Below the pieces are notes generated by a model, which had not been told where the DNA came from, ran no database searches, and saw only the letters and a list, made by a program, of their open reading frames with translations. The position numbers and the translations under genes are program-made. A DNA stretch of 64,000 nt from Sequoia sempervirens (taxonomy: Eukaryota; Streptophyta; Pinopsida; Cupressales; Cupressaceae): assembly GCA_007258455.2 (NCBI GenBank), contig VDFB02252616.1, positions 119,324,552 through 119,388,551 of the forward strand, in the 5' to 3' direction. This document shows positions 25,553 to 36,904 of this stretch, one piece after another (the first letter of the stretch is position 1; every line of letters starts with the position of its first letter).

Positions 25553-26743
25553 GATATTTATTAATTTTTATTTTTACATACACACATGTTCATAGATAAA
25601 AATAAGCTTGAAGAAGAGCTCAATATGCTCAGACAGTGAGATGTAGACACGTGTAAAATTTCTACCTCACTTTCATCACTTTCATCATAGATTTCCTTGA
25701 TCTTGGCATGAACCTTCTTCACTTGGCATCACACATCAAACAAAAAGTACTTTGTTAGACCTTGTTGAAGAAATTCATCTAATTATAGATTGTTGATGTT
25801 TTAGAGAGCATCTAGTAGAGAAAAGTAGGAGCTAGTGCTCTTGATGGATTCTTCTTAGCCTCTTAGTTGTTGGTCATCTTCAGGGTTACTTACAATATTT
25901 ATGGAATCAGCTAGCACAATCAACATTCATTGAAGATTACAAATTTTCCACTTTTGGGGAACAAACAAGATTAGTTCACAAGCTTCTTTGTAAATTATGC
26001 TGGAAAGTTCTTTCAACAAGTCACTCATCTACAAATGATCTTGATGTTCTATTAAAAAATAGTTGTATACATAGAAAACATGAGTATGACTTGGAAAGAC
26101 AACCAACTCCTTCACTTAGGAATTTTCAAGGCATGAAAATCCCCATAGAGATAGGAAACAAGTGCACTTAGGGCCCAAGAAAAAGATGCATAAGGGAAAA
26201 ATCCAACATACTCAAATGCAAATTCCTTCCATCCAAGAGAAACTAAACAAATATGGAAAAAAAATGGTCTGATACCTTTGAAGTTGGAAAAAAGAAATAT
26301 CCTTATGTCAAAGATAAGAAAATATGTATGCCCTCGTGTGTCCTTAGATAAATACATCTAACTCAAAGTGTTTGGGTTTCCATGCCTTGCACCCACTCAC
26401 TTTTATCACCTTTACCTTCCATTCAACTTCCTTCAGTTACATAACCAAGGATACCAACTATTCACCATATGAAAAACAATGAAGCCTCATTTCTCACACT
26501 GCTACTTTCATATGGAATCTCAAACTATACCAACATAAATCTCCTCACATTTAGTTTCTATGAGTAAGAAATTATAATTTTATTTGGGTGACTTCTCCCT
26601 TTTCTTGGTGGCTCAAATCTATTACTAGGCCTTGCAAACTTTGATCTCAAACCATCATAGATAGGAATAAACTCATATCTTCTCTCTTATTTATGCCATT
26701 GTCATTTTCTAGATTATATGCTACCATAGGTGTAGATCTATAT

Positions 26744-26757
26744 CCACTCTAATACCA
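26744..26757 (-). promoter_or_regulatory. Degraded tRNA-iMet primer binding site
   Basis: The minus strand reads TGGTATTAGAGTGG, one substitution away from the canonical TGGTATCAGAG core, in front of the copia gag remnant. Confidence 0.6.
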
Positions 26758-26760
26758 AAT

Positions 26761-29424
26761 GAAGGATGAAATATGCTAGATTGATTTATTTGATAAACCG
26801 CATATAACATATTTATACAGAAGGTAATATAATTATCTGAATAATAATTGTGCAACCATAGTGAAGACTAAATAACCATTGTAAAACTAAACAATGTAAT
26901 AAATAAACAATACCACATGCTAACAAAAAGTTTATTTAGTTTGTTCTTCAAATAATTTATCTTGTCAGTCTATTTATTTCATTATCTTTTCTTGTGTGGA
27001 TAATTCCTTATTAAATTTCTATATTTTTTTCAAATGATACTATGGCCTTTAAACTATCAGATTAATTTATGTATTATTCATAGTACTAGATAAAGTGGTT
27101 TCTTCCATAGGTGATTCTTTAATGAAAGTGTTAGATTCAACTACAATCTCTTCTTCTTCTAGTAATTTAAGTATTGGTTTTAAAGATTTTAATATGGAGT
27201 TACTGCTTCTTAATTACTCATTGATGGTTTTTCCCTTGAATATTTCCTATGTTTAATTGTTTCACTAGTTTCCTTATTAATTTATTTGATTCCCTTTACC
27301 TTAGATTGAGATTCAATATTTATTTCTAAAATAACTTCTCCCTTTCCTCATCTCTCATTTTATTTTTCTCATTTTATCTTTTAGCCATAACTTCTTCTAT
27401 ATCCAAATCCTTATGCTTGATCCTTTAATCTATAATTTCCTTTGCTCTCATCAAATATATCTAATTTCTTTCACTCGAAATCATCAGTAATTAACATACC
27501 TTGAAATATAATAAGGTCTATGATTTAATACCACTATAATGATCCCATGAATAATTTTAACAAATAAATTTCAGGTTTTAATATTTTGATCTTATTGAAA
27601 AACCCAATTTTATTCACAAAACATTGACAATGTAGTCTTGACAAATGGGTTTGGAAAGAAATAAAGAAAATTATAACTTTTTCTTACTTTAGATAGAGGG
27701 GATTGATATTTAAGCCTAAAGTCTATCCCTTTCATTGGGACCTTCTTGATAGGGAACACGACTAATAAAGCTAGCTTGCAAGGTAATGTTGACCCAAGAG
27801 TGTTGAAATAAAATATCAATGGAATGATTTGGGAGATAAAAACCATCCTAGAGTAGTCCTGTTAATATACCTAGAAAAAAATTGGCTAAATTTTTATCAC
27901 AATGGAATACATCTATGCAAGTCACCAAAAAAGTAGAAACATGTGTTTTAGGGGATTCCCATTGTCATTACAATTTTCAAATTAGGGAGTCACAAATTGT
28001 GGTGGAAAAGGTGAGTAATTGTTTCCAGGGATAATGGATTTTGTTGAACTTGATGCATGATATTCATCAACTAAGAAGAAGTAGGAAGTGTATCAAGTAT
28101 TTTTGGGTGATTCCCCTATTTTTCAATAATTGATTTATGACGAGTTCACTATGGAATGTAGGGGGCCATAATAGTAGTAGTTGAAATAAAAAAAATCTAA
28201 AAAGGTATGTTGAGAGGGTACAATTAATCCATTCAAATAAGCAAAGGGAAGAGGATGAGAAGCGGAGGAATATAACAATAAGTATAAAATGAGTTAGTAG
28301 AAAATCCACAAGGATTTTGAGAAGATGAGAGACATGTCTTAGGAGGAAAAATGGAAGATGTGTTAATCAGAGTAGGGTTATGAATATGAGTGTGGGGCTA
28401 TGGACATTAATCTAAGTATGCGATAAATGAGTGAGGATTTCTATAAAGTTCAAGGAATTTCTAAGCAATAGAGGCATGATGATGAAAAATATGGTTTATA
28501 ATTTATAGAAATTTTAGACCCTCAGGATTGATAACAAAAATCACATTCATTATCCTAGCTATCAATTTCCTTCGTGTCTTGGTTACCAAAACTTTAGATC
28601 ACAACAATCAACATAACCCCCTTGACCCAAAGTGGAAATATTTTGAAGATCTAGATCTTCTCATGTAGTTGATCATATCTAAGTATGAAGTTAGCTTTCT
28701 AGATGAAAATAAATTCCTTGAACCTCTAGCCTTTTTAGCCTCTTCTTTAACCTACCTTAGATCTCATCCACTTAATGCCTTATGAGAGACTCAAAATATT
28801 TAATCAATGCAACATATACATGAAAGTGCTCCAAGACAGTAATCACTACATGCATACATATTCAAATGTGAAAAACCAGCTAGTTTCAATTGAAATACAC
28901 CCTTAAAATAATATTCTTAACACAAAAGTATAATCGATAGTTATGTTCCTTATCTTTAATTTGACATTATTATTTTATATAAGAGTACAAAACACTCCAA
29001 TTTTTTAAAAATACACAAATTCCAATCTTCACTATCCCCTTAATGCATTCAACTTTATTTTCGTGAGTCATATAATTGTCTACCTACACAAGTTATATTC
29101 ATGGATTGGATCAAAAAAAATTTCTTCAAAGAAATCCCATTTGATGTTTTATATTCATTTTTTTAGTTTTTATTTTTGCATGCAATTCCATAATAATGGT
29201 CCATTTAAAATATGAACCTCTTCTTTTAAAGAAACATATTATCACTCCTTTCTTGCATTCTTTATTTAAAAAAAAAATTGTGTAATGTCAAACTAAAATA
29301 ATCTACCCTTTTACATGTTTGATCATAAAAGATCAGAAAATGATTTCAATAAATTAATTAAGAAAACTTGTTCAACTATAAAACATCACATGAGAGACTA
29401 AAACTTGTTAAAATTTTCATAGAT
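26761..29424. other. AT-rich stretch with possible old retroelement debris
   Basis: There are no clear genes. Near 27510-27525 the minus strand has TGGTATTAAATC, a weak primer-site look-alike, next to minus-strand Lys/Glu-rich broken frames (27000-27500). I cannot call an element. The frame at 28067-28309 (minus) is not recognisable. Confidence 0.4.
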
Positions 29425-29492
29425 TAGCTAGGAGTTGAACCTATTATCTCAAATTTGTTGTTGGGGTGCTCTACCACTAAGCTACCAACCCC
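29425..29492 (-). repeat. tRNA-derived SINE head, copy 1
   Basis: Read on the minus strand it begins GGGGTTGGTAGCTTAGTGG, with an A-box-like TAGCTTAGTGGTAGAGC, and ends with a B-box-like GGTTCAACTCC. The anticodon arm does not fold well, so it is not a functional tRNA gene. A second diverged copy starts about 160 bp away on the same strand, which suggests a dimeric SINE. Confidence 0.65.
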
Positions 29493-29584
29493 TCTTGCAA
29501 TGAGCCACATTGGAAGTTATCACGGATCTTAGTTTAACCTAGATCTACTAAACTAAGCTTTCATACCATGTTAAATTTTGTTTG

Positions 29585-29655
29585 GATCAACTAGGAGTCA
29601 AACCTAGTACCTCACGTTTGATGTTAGGGTGCTTTTCCACTCAGCTATCAACCCC
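29585..29655 (-). repeat. tRNA-derived SINE head, copy 2
   Basis: On the minus strand it begins GGGGTTGATAGCTGAGTGG and ends GGTTTGACTCCTAGTTGATC, matching copy 1 in both boxes. The spacer between the copies (29493-29584) includes ATGGTATGAAAGCTTAG, which may be the SINE body. Confidence 0.65.
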
Positions 29656-30295
29656 ATTTGTGATTGGTCAATCTTCAATTAAAGTTTGACTAATTTCAAA
29701 TACAATTTGCACAAATTTCAACTTCCATAAAAAAAATACATGCTCAATTGAGCTATCTACTCAAAGTTGCTAATCTATCATGATTTAACCTTATTTACCT
29801 TCAATCATTTGTTATATTAGACTCCTAATACAACTCTAATAATAAAGATTTGATCTATATAAGATAATAATAAAAGTTATATGTACATATTATACAAATA
29901 AACATGTAAAAATATATCATATTCAGTTTAATGATTTTACAACATGACAAATATGAGTTTATAAAGCCTTTTCTTTCAACCACTTGAATAACTATTAAAT
30001 ACCCATTGATAACTAAAAACTACCAAAACTATCGCCATTAAATTAACAAAATATTAATACATAACCAAGGCTACAATATTCAATGTAATATTTTTCACTA
30101 ATAACCATTTGATGGCTAATAACCATTTGATGGCATTTGTTCAATTAAAAGTTTCCAACCTTAATTTTAAGGTGGGAATATCTGAAAGATTGTGCTTTCT
30201 TGGAATACTAGTTCTAAATGTTTATGTCAATCCAATTAAGAGGGATTTCCATTGACTTCAAAATGTTTGGAATTGAATGCAAAAATTAAAACTAA
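29656..30295. other. AT-rich stretch, no feature seen
   Basis: No coding content. The 3' end of the neighbouring P450 (heme-binding region) is not recognisable here. Confidence 0.5.
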
Positions 30296-30762
30296 AAATA
30301 GATTCTATTCTTATTTTTCCAAGAGTAGATTCTCTTACTGTGCAGTGCTTACCTATTACAAATTCAATTTCTTCCTACAACTTGGGCATGTGAGGATTTC
30401 TCACAATTTCACCCAATGCCCATTCTAAAGCGTTGATTTTTGTCTCTAATCCCCCAAGAAACATATCCTGAAAATAAAGGTGCTACTTAAATAAGAGATC
30501 TTATGTTTGTGCAAGTTTGATATTATCTAGGAAACAAGAAGCTTAGGTAGAATAGAAGACAAAGTAAATTGAACTAAGCGAAAGCGAATGAGATAGAGAG
30601 TGGCTCATATTAAATAGTTTCTTTAGTGTGTTCTCGTGTGATTTCCATTGGATTCTCATTCTCGGCCATCTCGAGGAGTACTTCAATCAAGTCCTTGCCA
30701 TGACCCTGCCGTTTTTTGTTTTCGCTGCACGCCTTTTCTTCTCCATACGCTGATTGACTCTA

Positions 30763-31014
30763 GGAAAATTTATCGCCAACAATTCACCAAAGGAAAATTC
30801 ACTGTCAACAATTCACCACCATGGAAAATTCACAGACAAAAAATTACCGCCAAGTAAAATTCACAGCCAACAATTCACCAAGTTTTTGAAATATATATTT
30901 CAAAAACTTGGTGAATTGCTAGCGACGAATTTTACTTAGCAGTGAATTTTACATGGCGGTGAATTGTTGACGATGAATTTTCCTTCGGTGAATTGCTGGA
31001 AATGAATTTACCGG
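30763..31014. repeat. Foldback repeat: long imperfect hairpin built of tandem units
   Basis: The centre is a perfect 48-bp palindrome (30871-30918, axis between 30894 and 30895, core GAAATATATATTTC). Outside it the arms stay similar in inverted order for about 120-130 bp each. Each arm is itself a run of short units around AATTCACC and AAAATTCAC. It sits inside the P450 exon sequence, between the pieces at 31017-31097 and 30612-30762. It could be a MITE-like foldback element. Confidence 0.75.
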
Positions 31015-31097
31015 ATGCCATGTTGATCTATCAATTTTTCAACCACTGCATCGAAGAAATTGTGGGCTTTTTTCATATGCCCCTTCACACCACTCAA

Positions 31098-31655
31098 TGT
31101 TATGGAAGTAAAACCATAAACCTAGAAATTAAAATATTGCAACACAAATTAGTTGCAAAGAAATAATACATAGAACTAAATGAAAAACATAAAAACACAT
31201 AAGAAGCTGATTTACATGGTAAAACCTTGAAAAAACATCAAGGAAACATCCACGGGGCAAGGTATTAGTAATTTTATTGCTCGAAGAAAACAATTACAAG
31301 CTTCACAACTGCTGCTATCATAATTGCTCTTGCAATTTTACAAATCTCAAAAATTGCTCTTGCAATTTACAATAACATCAAACTTACAATCACTCTTACA
31401 ATCTACAATTCAAAAATTGCTCTTGCAATCTGCAATCCTCAACTCTTACTTTTCCTTCAAGGCAACCAAGATATATATAATATCTTCAAGATAACAATCA
31501 TTACTTAACATAGAATTTTTTTTTTTATTCCTTTAAAGAAATTAGAAATTTCCTTTTAAAAGATAAAGCTGTTTTCTTTCTAAAAAACTGAGATATGATT
31601 TTTTTTCATGTTTTTTTTCCTTATTTTATTGTTTTATTGTTGTCACAATCCAACA
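31098..31655 (-). repeat. 3' LTR of the copia element
   Basis: 558 bp, TG...CA ends. It includes several spaced copies of ATTGCTCTTGCAATTTACAA (31320-31430), each with a small inverted repeat (ATTGC...GCAAT). Confidence 0.88.
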
Positions 31656-31736
31656 ATCTCCACCTTGACAACAATTTACCTCATCCCTGTTCATGCCCAC
31701 TCACCACCTTTTCTGCAAACCAAAAGAAGCCAAACT

Positions 31737-32999
31737 CTACCTCAGCTTCTCTAATAGTATCTTTAGCCATTCCAAACTCATATGACCCAATTGCCATAAA
31801 CAAGTAGGCTTTGCTTTATTTAACTCAATACTCCCTTTTAGCCTGTAAAGGTTTCCAACTTTTGTAGCCTCCATGACAACTAAATTGTCCTTTGACACTT
31901 TCAGTACTCCACCTTGACTGGAGAAGCTATAACCATTAGAATCCAAAACTCCTAGATAAACTAAATTATTTTTCAGTTCTGGTACATGTCTTATCCCTGT
32001 TAACATCTTTACAACACCATCAAACACTTTAATTTTAATGCTTCACATCCCAATGTAGTCTTACAAGAAGTATTATTTCCCATAAGAACAACACCATCAA
32101 TAGGTTGGTAAGTAGAAAACCAACTCCTATGTGGACAATGTGATTAGAAGAACCAAAATCAAACAACCATCCCTCATGATTTTGTAAGATATCACAAACA
32201 GACAAAACTTCATTAGCCATACCTGAACTTTTCTTAGCAAAATTTGTTTCATTTTAAATGGATTCATTAAATTATCTTCTTTCCACTTCCAACAATCTTT
32301 CTTGAGATGTCCTAATTTACTACAATACCAACATCTTCCTCTACCCTTTTTGCCTTTTTCTATGGACTGCCCTCTAGCCACCATTGCTTCTGGTGTGGAG
32401 ATTTGTGTATTAGACATCCTCCACACCTCTTCAGACAATAAAGCCCCCACAACATAATCAAACTCAAGGGTGTCAGTTGTGCTAAAGCTAATAGAAGTGA
32501 CTAAGTGATTCCAGGATTCAAGCAACGAACACAATAGTGTAACTGCCTTGTCTTCCTCTTTGATTTGTACACCCATACTAGTTAATTGACAAATAAGAGT
32601 ATTGAAAAAATTTAAATGATTGGTAATTTTTATACCTTCCCTCATTCACAAACTATACAGTTGCCTCTTCAAGTAGATTTGATTCGTCAAGGATTTCGTC
32701 ATGTAAAGACTCTCCATTTTGCTCCATAAGCATGCTATTGTTACCTCTCCAACAATATTGAAAAGAACCTCATTTGCTAAACACAACCGAATTGTGCTAA
32801 GAGCTCTCATATCCAGATCTTCCCAGTCTTCATCAGACATATCTATAGGTTTCTTTGACTTTCCTACCAATGCCTTGTGCAATCCCTGCTGCACTAAGAA
32901 ATCATACATCTTAAGCTTCCATAGCTCAAAGCTATTCTTTCCATTAAATTTCTCCACCTCGAACCTTGCATTCGAAACCTTCGCCATTTGATGTTGCAA
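31737..32999 (-). pseudogene. Copia gag, protease and pre-integrase remnant
   Basis: Gag opens with MQHQMAKVSNARFEVEKFNG (32999) and continues past a single TGA at 32648-32646 to a CCHC knuckle CWYCSKLGHLKKDC near 32300. After a frame change comes the protease, GWLFDFGSSNHIVH (near 32160). The catalytic D-S/T-G has become D-F-G, so the protease is dead. After another frame change the pre-integrase region reads RHVPELKNNLVYLGVLDSNG and LWQLGHMS, stopping at 31737 just before the LTR. Everything downstream in a normal copia polyprotein has been lost. Gag capsids package RNA; here supply of the other enzymes would have to come from elsewhere. Confidence 0.87.
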
Positions 33000-33040
33000 A
33001 ACTCAACACCAAATCCTAATACAGTCGCTGCAAAAATAAT

Positions 33041-33053
33041 CACTCTGATACCA
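33041..33053 (-). promoter_or_regulatory. tRNA-iMet primer binding site
   Basis: The minus strand reads TGGTATCAGAGTG, two bases inside the right LTR of the copia element. Confidence 0.88.
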
Positions 33054-33055
33054 CT

Positions 33056-33615
33056 TGTTATGGAAGCAAAAGCATAAACCTAGAAGATTAAAATATTGCA
33101 GCACAAACTAGTTGCAAAGAAATAATACAAAAAACTAAATGAAAAACAGAACAACACATAAGAAGTTGATTTACGTGGTAAAACCTTGAAAAAACATCAA
33201 GGAAACATCCACGGGGCAAGGTATCGGTAATTTTATTGCTCAGAGAAAACAATTACAAGCTTCACAGCTGCTGTAATCATAATTGCTCTTGCAATTTTAC
33301 AAATCTCAACAATTGCTCTTGCAATTTACAATAACGTCAAACTTACAATCACTCTTGCAATCTACAATTCAAAAACTGCTCTTGCAATATGCAATCTACA
33401 ATCCTCAACTCTAACTTTGCCTTCAAAACAACCAAAATATACATAATATCTTCAAGATAACAATCATCACTTAACATAGAAAAAGCTTGTTTTATTCCTT
33501 TAAAGAAATTATAAATTTCCTTTTAAAAGATAAAACTGTTTTTTCTCTAAAAAAACTGAGATATGATTTGTTTTCTTGTTTTTTTTCCTTGTTTTATTGT
33601 TGTCACAATCCAACA
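33056..33615 (-). repeat. 5' LTR of the copia element
   Basis: 560 bp, matching 31098-31655 with scattered substitutions. It has the same inner repeats of the GCTCTTGCAAT theme. Confidence 0.88.
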
Positions 33616-33720
33616 CTCAAGTCATCAATCCATGCTATGTAAGGAATGTAGTCCCCGATGCTAAGAGCGCTTATCAATTTTTGAGTATGAGTTTCGTTTT
33701 CCTCATGGGCGGGAACTGCT

Positions 33721-34963
33721 GTCCACTGAGTGTTTACTGGAATAACAACAGTTAGCAGAATCTTGACAGAAATTGTAGATCTTAACAATAGTAAAAACAT
33801 ATTTATACAGGAATAATGAGAGTGAAGGGGTTTTGTCAAGTGTAAGTCCTGAGCGTTGTCATCCTTTGTGTGCACAGCATTGGCTTGTGTACACATCTGG
33901 AGCATATAGTGTTTATAAAAAAGGTGAGAAGAGGCAGTCCTTGGCATACAATCTAGTGGAATGGCTAATGCCGATAAAATCATAAGACCATTTATGTCTA
34001 GTTCTCAAACACAGCAGACAAAGCCATAGTTAAAGAAGCAAAATCACATCTGCAACAAATACTATTCCAAGTGTCAACAAATCTGAGGTTGACCCATTTA
34101 CTCCTGCAACTCTTATGGCCGTAATGTTTGATCCAGTCGAAGAAATCCTCCTGTTGCTCCTTTCAGTGGATTGGGCGGGAGTTGCATATTCAAATTTGAA
34201 ATTCGAACTTATGTCGCAGTTTCATTAACAATGAATGTGACTATGTGTGTCCGTGGGTATGACGAAGCATGCCCGATCTTCCGCAGCAAGGGAACAATGA
34301 GTTTAAATTTGGTTTGGATTATTCGCTGGGGTGCTAACTGCGACTAACTGCTTACTGGTATTTCTTACAAGAACAGAAACGGATGTTCAGGAAAGGAACG
34401 GATAAAGAGGGCCCCACACCAGCCACTCTAAGCGGTCAACGCTTAGAGTGTGCTGGTTAAGCCAGCCCGTTCACAAAGGTCATCTTCCATATGGTTCTCG
34501 AATAAAATGTACGCATTCCAATGACTGATATTACAGAGGAGAAAAATCATATGAACGTCGAAGGCAAGATAATGTTCAAAGCAAAGCAAATGCAAACAGG
34601 ACGAAGTCGACTCCCTTGTCAGATTTCCATGCCTCTAAAACATGTCTCCTGCTTTGCTCAAAGAACCCAAGCGATCCCTTACTAGGCCTGGCCTAGGACG
34701 AGATGAGACGAGAAATTCCTATATCACAAACAGTCTGTGCACTAAGGAAGAATATCACAGTATGAAGCCTGCTTGGAACAACATGAGAAGCAGACATGTC
34801 ATAGAATGTATATGTCACTGTGGTTGTATACCACGATGGTGTTTTAAATGTCAGAATGGCCATAGTGGTGGGTGGCTTTTTGAAGGACCTGTGTACATGT
34901 TCAAAATGCCAGCGTAAATATTTAAGAGGCAGGGCCAATATGAGATGTTTGGCAACCGTGTAG
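33721..34963. other. Less AT-rich unassigned sequence upstream of the P450 fragment
   Basis: Base composition is more balanced than in its surroundings. On the minus strand a TATAAATA-like box (near 33798) lies about 70-80 bp upstream of a TTCCAG that precedes the P450 piece. I found no P450 N-terminus or other recognisable protein. A hairpin lies at 34419-34456. Confidence 0.35.
34419..34456. repeat. Short strong hairpin
   Basis: CACTCTAAGCG (34424-34434) pairs perfectly with CGCTTAGAGTG (34440-34450) around a 5-base loop GTCAA. The outer CCAGC and GCTGG extend the stem with a one-base bulge. No terminator-like context applies in a plant nuclear genome. Confidence 0.75.
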
Positions 34964-35169
34964 GCAGGAGAAGCTCGCAACTTGGAAGTTGCAGCCTTTT
35001 TCGTGGCTTATGGAAATTGCCTGGTTTAGCGGCAGGAGAAGCTCACAACTTGGAAGTTGCAGCCTTTTTCGTGGCTTATGGAAAATTGCCTGGTTTAGCG
35101 GCAGGAGAAGCTCACAACTTGGAAGTTGCAGCCTTTTTCGTGGCTTATGGAAAATTGCCTGGTTTAGCG
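34964..35169 (+). repeat. Three tandem copies of a 69-bp unit
   Basis: Units at 34964-35031 (68 bp), 35032-35100 (69 bp) and 35101-35169 (69 bp) are nearly identical. Because 69 is divisible by three, a frame (34945-35199) reads a repeated 23-residue peptide containing AGEAHNLEVAAFFVAYGKL. The first unit lacks one base and so is out of frame with the others. Each unit has a small perfect inverted repeat (AACTTGGAAGTT). Near-identity implies a recent event. No function is recognised. Confidence 0.88.
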
Positions 35170-35199
35170 GGTTACGCTATTCAGTTCAATGATGAGTAA

Positions 35200-36904
35200 A
35201 TTTTGGTCAATAAAAATAGACAATTATTTATCATTTTGAAAAAAATTCGAAATGTATCAATGATTCCACCAAATGGGTCCCGAGAATGAAAGATTTTTCT
35301 GAATAATTTATTGCAGATCAAATGAAAACAAGATTGCACAAATTTAAATTTACAAAAGAATACACACAAATATGAAAGACAAAAAAATTATAATGGTTCA
35401 TAAAGCTACATCCACTTTGAAATTCTTTTATTAATCTCTGTTTCTCAGTTACATAAAGCAGCAGCATAACCACAGCAATAATCAACAACGATTACATTAT
35501 CCGTATTCGACAAATCATCGAATGAGAATATAAAAAGACTTGTGCAAATTGAAAGGAAACGGATGTGTCCATTGGACTTCAATATCCAAGAACTACTCTT
35601 TCATTATCGTCTGAAAACCCTTCAAAAGGTAATCCCTTATCTGAAGGGAGTGAAGGTAAGGCAAACCCCTACCCCTGAGGCAAAATTAATCAACTTGGTT
35701 TACTATTTCGTCTTAGACATGGTGGGTAAGCTCACATATAAATTGTATTTGAAATCCAAGGTGTATTGCAAAGAACCAATGCATCTTCTTCTTCAACTCA
35801 AAGTATGAATGAGATTGTTACTGCCATTTTTCTCATATAAAATGACTGAGATTGTTTCTATGTCATTTTTCTCATATAAAATGACTGCACAGTGCATTCT
35901 ATCGAGACATATACAAGATAAAATAATTCCATAAACTTCACAATTTTCCAAAAAAAGGTCAATGTGTCGCAGTGATGAGATGGATATGAAGACAAGGTTG
36001 GCGGAAGACACTATTTTGGCCCAATAAATGGTGGTGAGCATGGGTACATTTGAAGTGAATAAGTCAGTCACCTCACTTCTATAACGCCTTAAGGATCATC
36101 CCATGTCTATGTTTATCAAAACATTCTCGAAGGAAAGTAACCCAATAAATCTTTAAATTTGTAGGACTTTTACAGATTCGTAGGTCAGGGTCTTCATAGT
36201 TCTGAACGAGTGAAGCATGGATGGAACGATCTTCTCATTAATTTGATCCATATATCTCTGGGCAGGATGTCTCAAACAAAGGATGGAGCAAAGATCACTT
36301 CCAAGAGTTCTGGTTCATGTAGCTCTTCAATGCCCCCACTCTCAAGTCAAGTAATTAGTGAGTTATGGTTAATCTTCTTATTCTCATCCATCTTGGAAGG
36401 AATGGGAATGGTTGAAATGGGCTATCACTGGCCGCAGATAGGTCTCTATATATGAAACATCATTCTCTCTATAGGCATTTCTCAGTTCTCAAGGGAGGAC
36501 GAGGAGGTGACTTGTCAGATTTCAACCAGTTCAATGAGAAATTAATACAAATAAAACCTTTTAGAATTTTGTTTAATTCAAATTCAAGTTTCAATATATA
36601 TAATGTTTTAAATCAATTTTACTGATTTGTTAGCAATTGTCATGTCTCTTTTATATCAATAAGAAAACAAGGGTTATGATTCATTATCCTTTTTTTTACC
36701 CTTAGAAAAAAAACAAAGGGTTTCAATTTTAAATAAAGAATTATGAATTCAAAAAAATGTCAAGAAAATATTCAAATAAAAGGATTTTGATATTATGGTA
36801 TTTAGATGAATGTTGGATATGGCGGATTAAAAAAAATGTAGTTTTTTTTGGAAGAAAAAAATTAAGACAAATAGAAGTTTCTAAAATTATTAAAAAAAAT
36901 GATA
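35200..36904. other. Unassigned sequence up to the first gap
   Basis: The plus-strand frame at 35542-35808 and others here have no recognisable domains. A 24-bp phrase (CATTTTTCTCATATAAAATGACTG) occurs twice, about 40 bp apart, near 35826 and 35866. Confidence 0.4.

Larger units (their letters stand above)
23700..26760 (-). mobile_element. Decayed Ty1/copia retrotransposon, 5' half
   Basis: On the minus strand the order is: a primer-site-like TGGTATTAGAGTGG (26744-26757), a leader of about 1.2 kb, gag, protease/pre-integrase and the start of integrase. Reverse transcriptase, RNase H and the 3' LTR are missing. The sequence just right of 26758 (TGAAGGATGAAATATG) would be the end of a 5' LTR, but I could not find its other border. 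The element is riddled with stops and frame changes and is older-looking than the copia at 31098. Confidence 0.7.
31098..33615 (-). mobile_element. Non-autonomous Ty1/copia element, complete ends
   Basis: The LTRs are 31098-31655 and 33056-33615, both starting TGTTATGGAAG and ending CAATCCAACA. The five bases outside are identical (CTCAA at 31093-31097 and 33616-33620). The minus strand shows a primer site TGGTATCAGAGTG two bases inside the right LTR and a purine-rich run (AAGGTGGAGAT) beside the left LTR. The 1.4 kb interior codes only for gag, a protease remnant and the start of the pre-integrase domain. Integrase, reverse transcriptase and RNase H are absent. It has inserted into the P450 exon. 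The LTRs differ at many positions, so the insertion is not recent. Confidence 0.92.
30296..33720 (-). pseudogene. Cytochrome P450 fragment interrupted by two insertions
   Basis: Four minus-strand pieces form part of a plant P450 of the CYP71 clan: 33672-33616 (SIGDYIPYIAWIDDL), 31097-31017 (GVKGHMKKAHNFFDAVVEKL, then IDQHG), 30762-30612 (KDLIEVLLEMAENENPMEI) and, after an intron ending in CAG at 30468, 30467-30296 (DMFLGGLET, then ALEWALGEIVRNPH). The last piece contains the I-helix GGxET motif; the Thr-Thr that usually follows has become Thr-Lys. The first two pieces are in frame when the copia and one CTCAA copy are left out. The N-terminal half, the ExxR region and the Cys-loop were not found. 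A TAG interrupts the last piece, and the exon-end splice donor near 30612 is unclear. It cannot encode a working enzyme here. Confidence 0.8.

Noticed and set aside
27500..27530. A further copia primer binding site
   Set aside because: TGGTATTAAATC matches too few bases of the initiator-Met site, and no LTR or gag could be tied to it.
29425..29655. Functional tRNA genes
   Set aside because: A- and B-box words are present, but the anticodon and acceptor stems do not pair properly and copies are diverged; SINE heads fit better.
31098..33615. CRISPR-like array from the spaced GCTCTTGCAAT motifs
   Set aside because: These are plant LTR-internal repeats with irregular spacing, in a eukaryotic context, with no cas genes.
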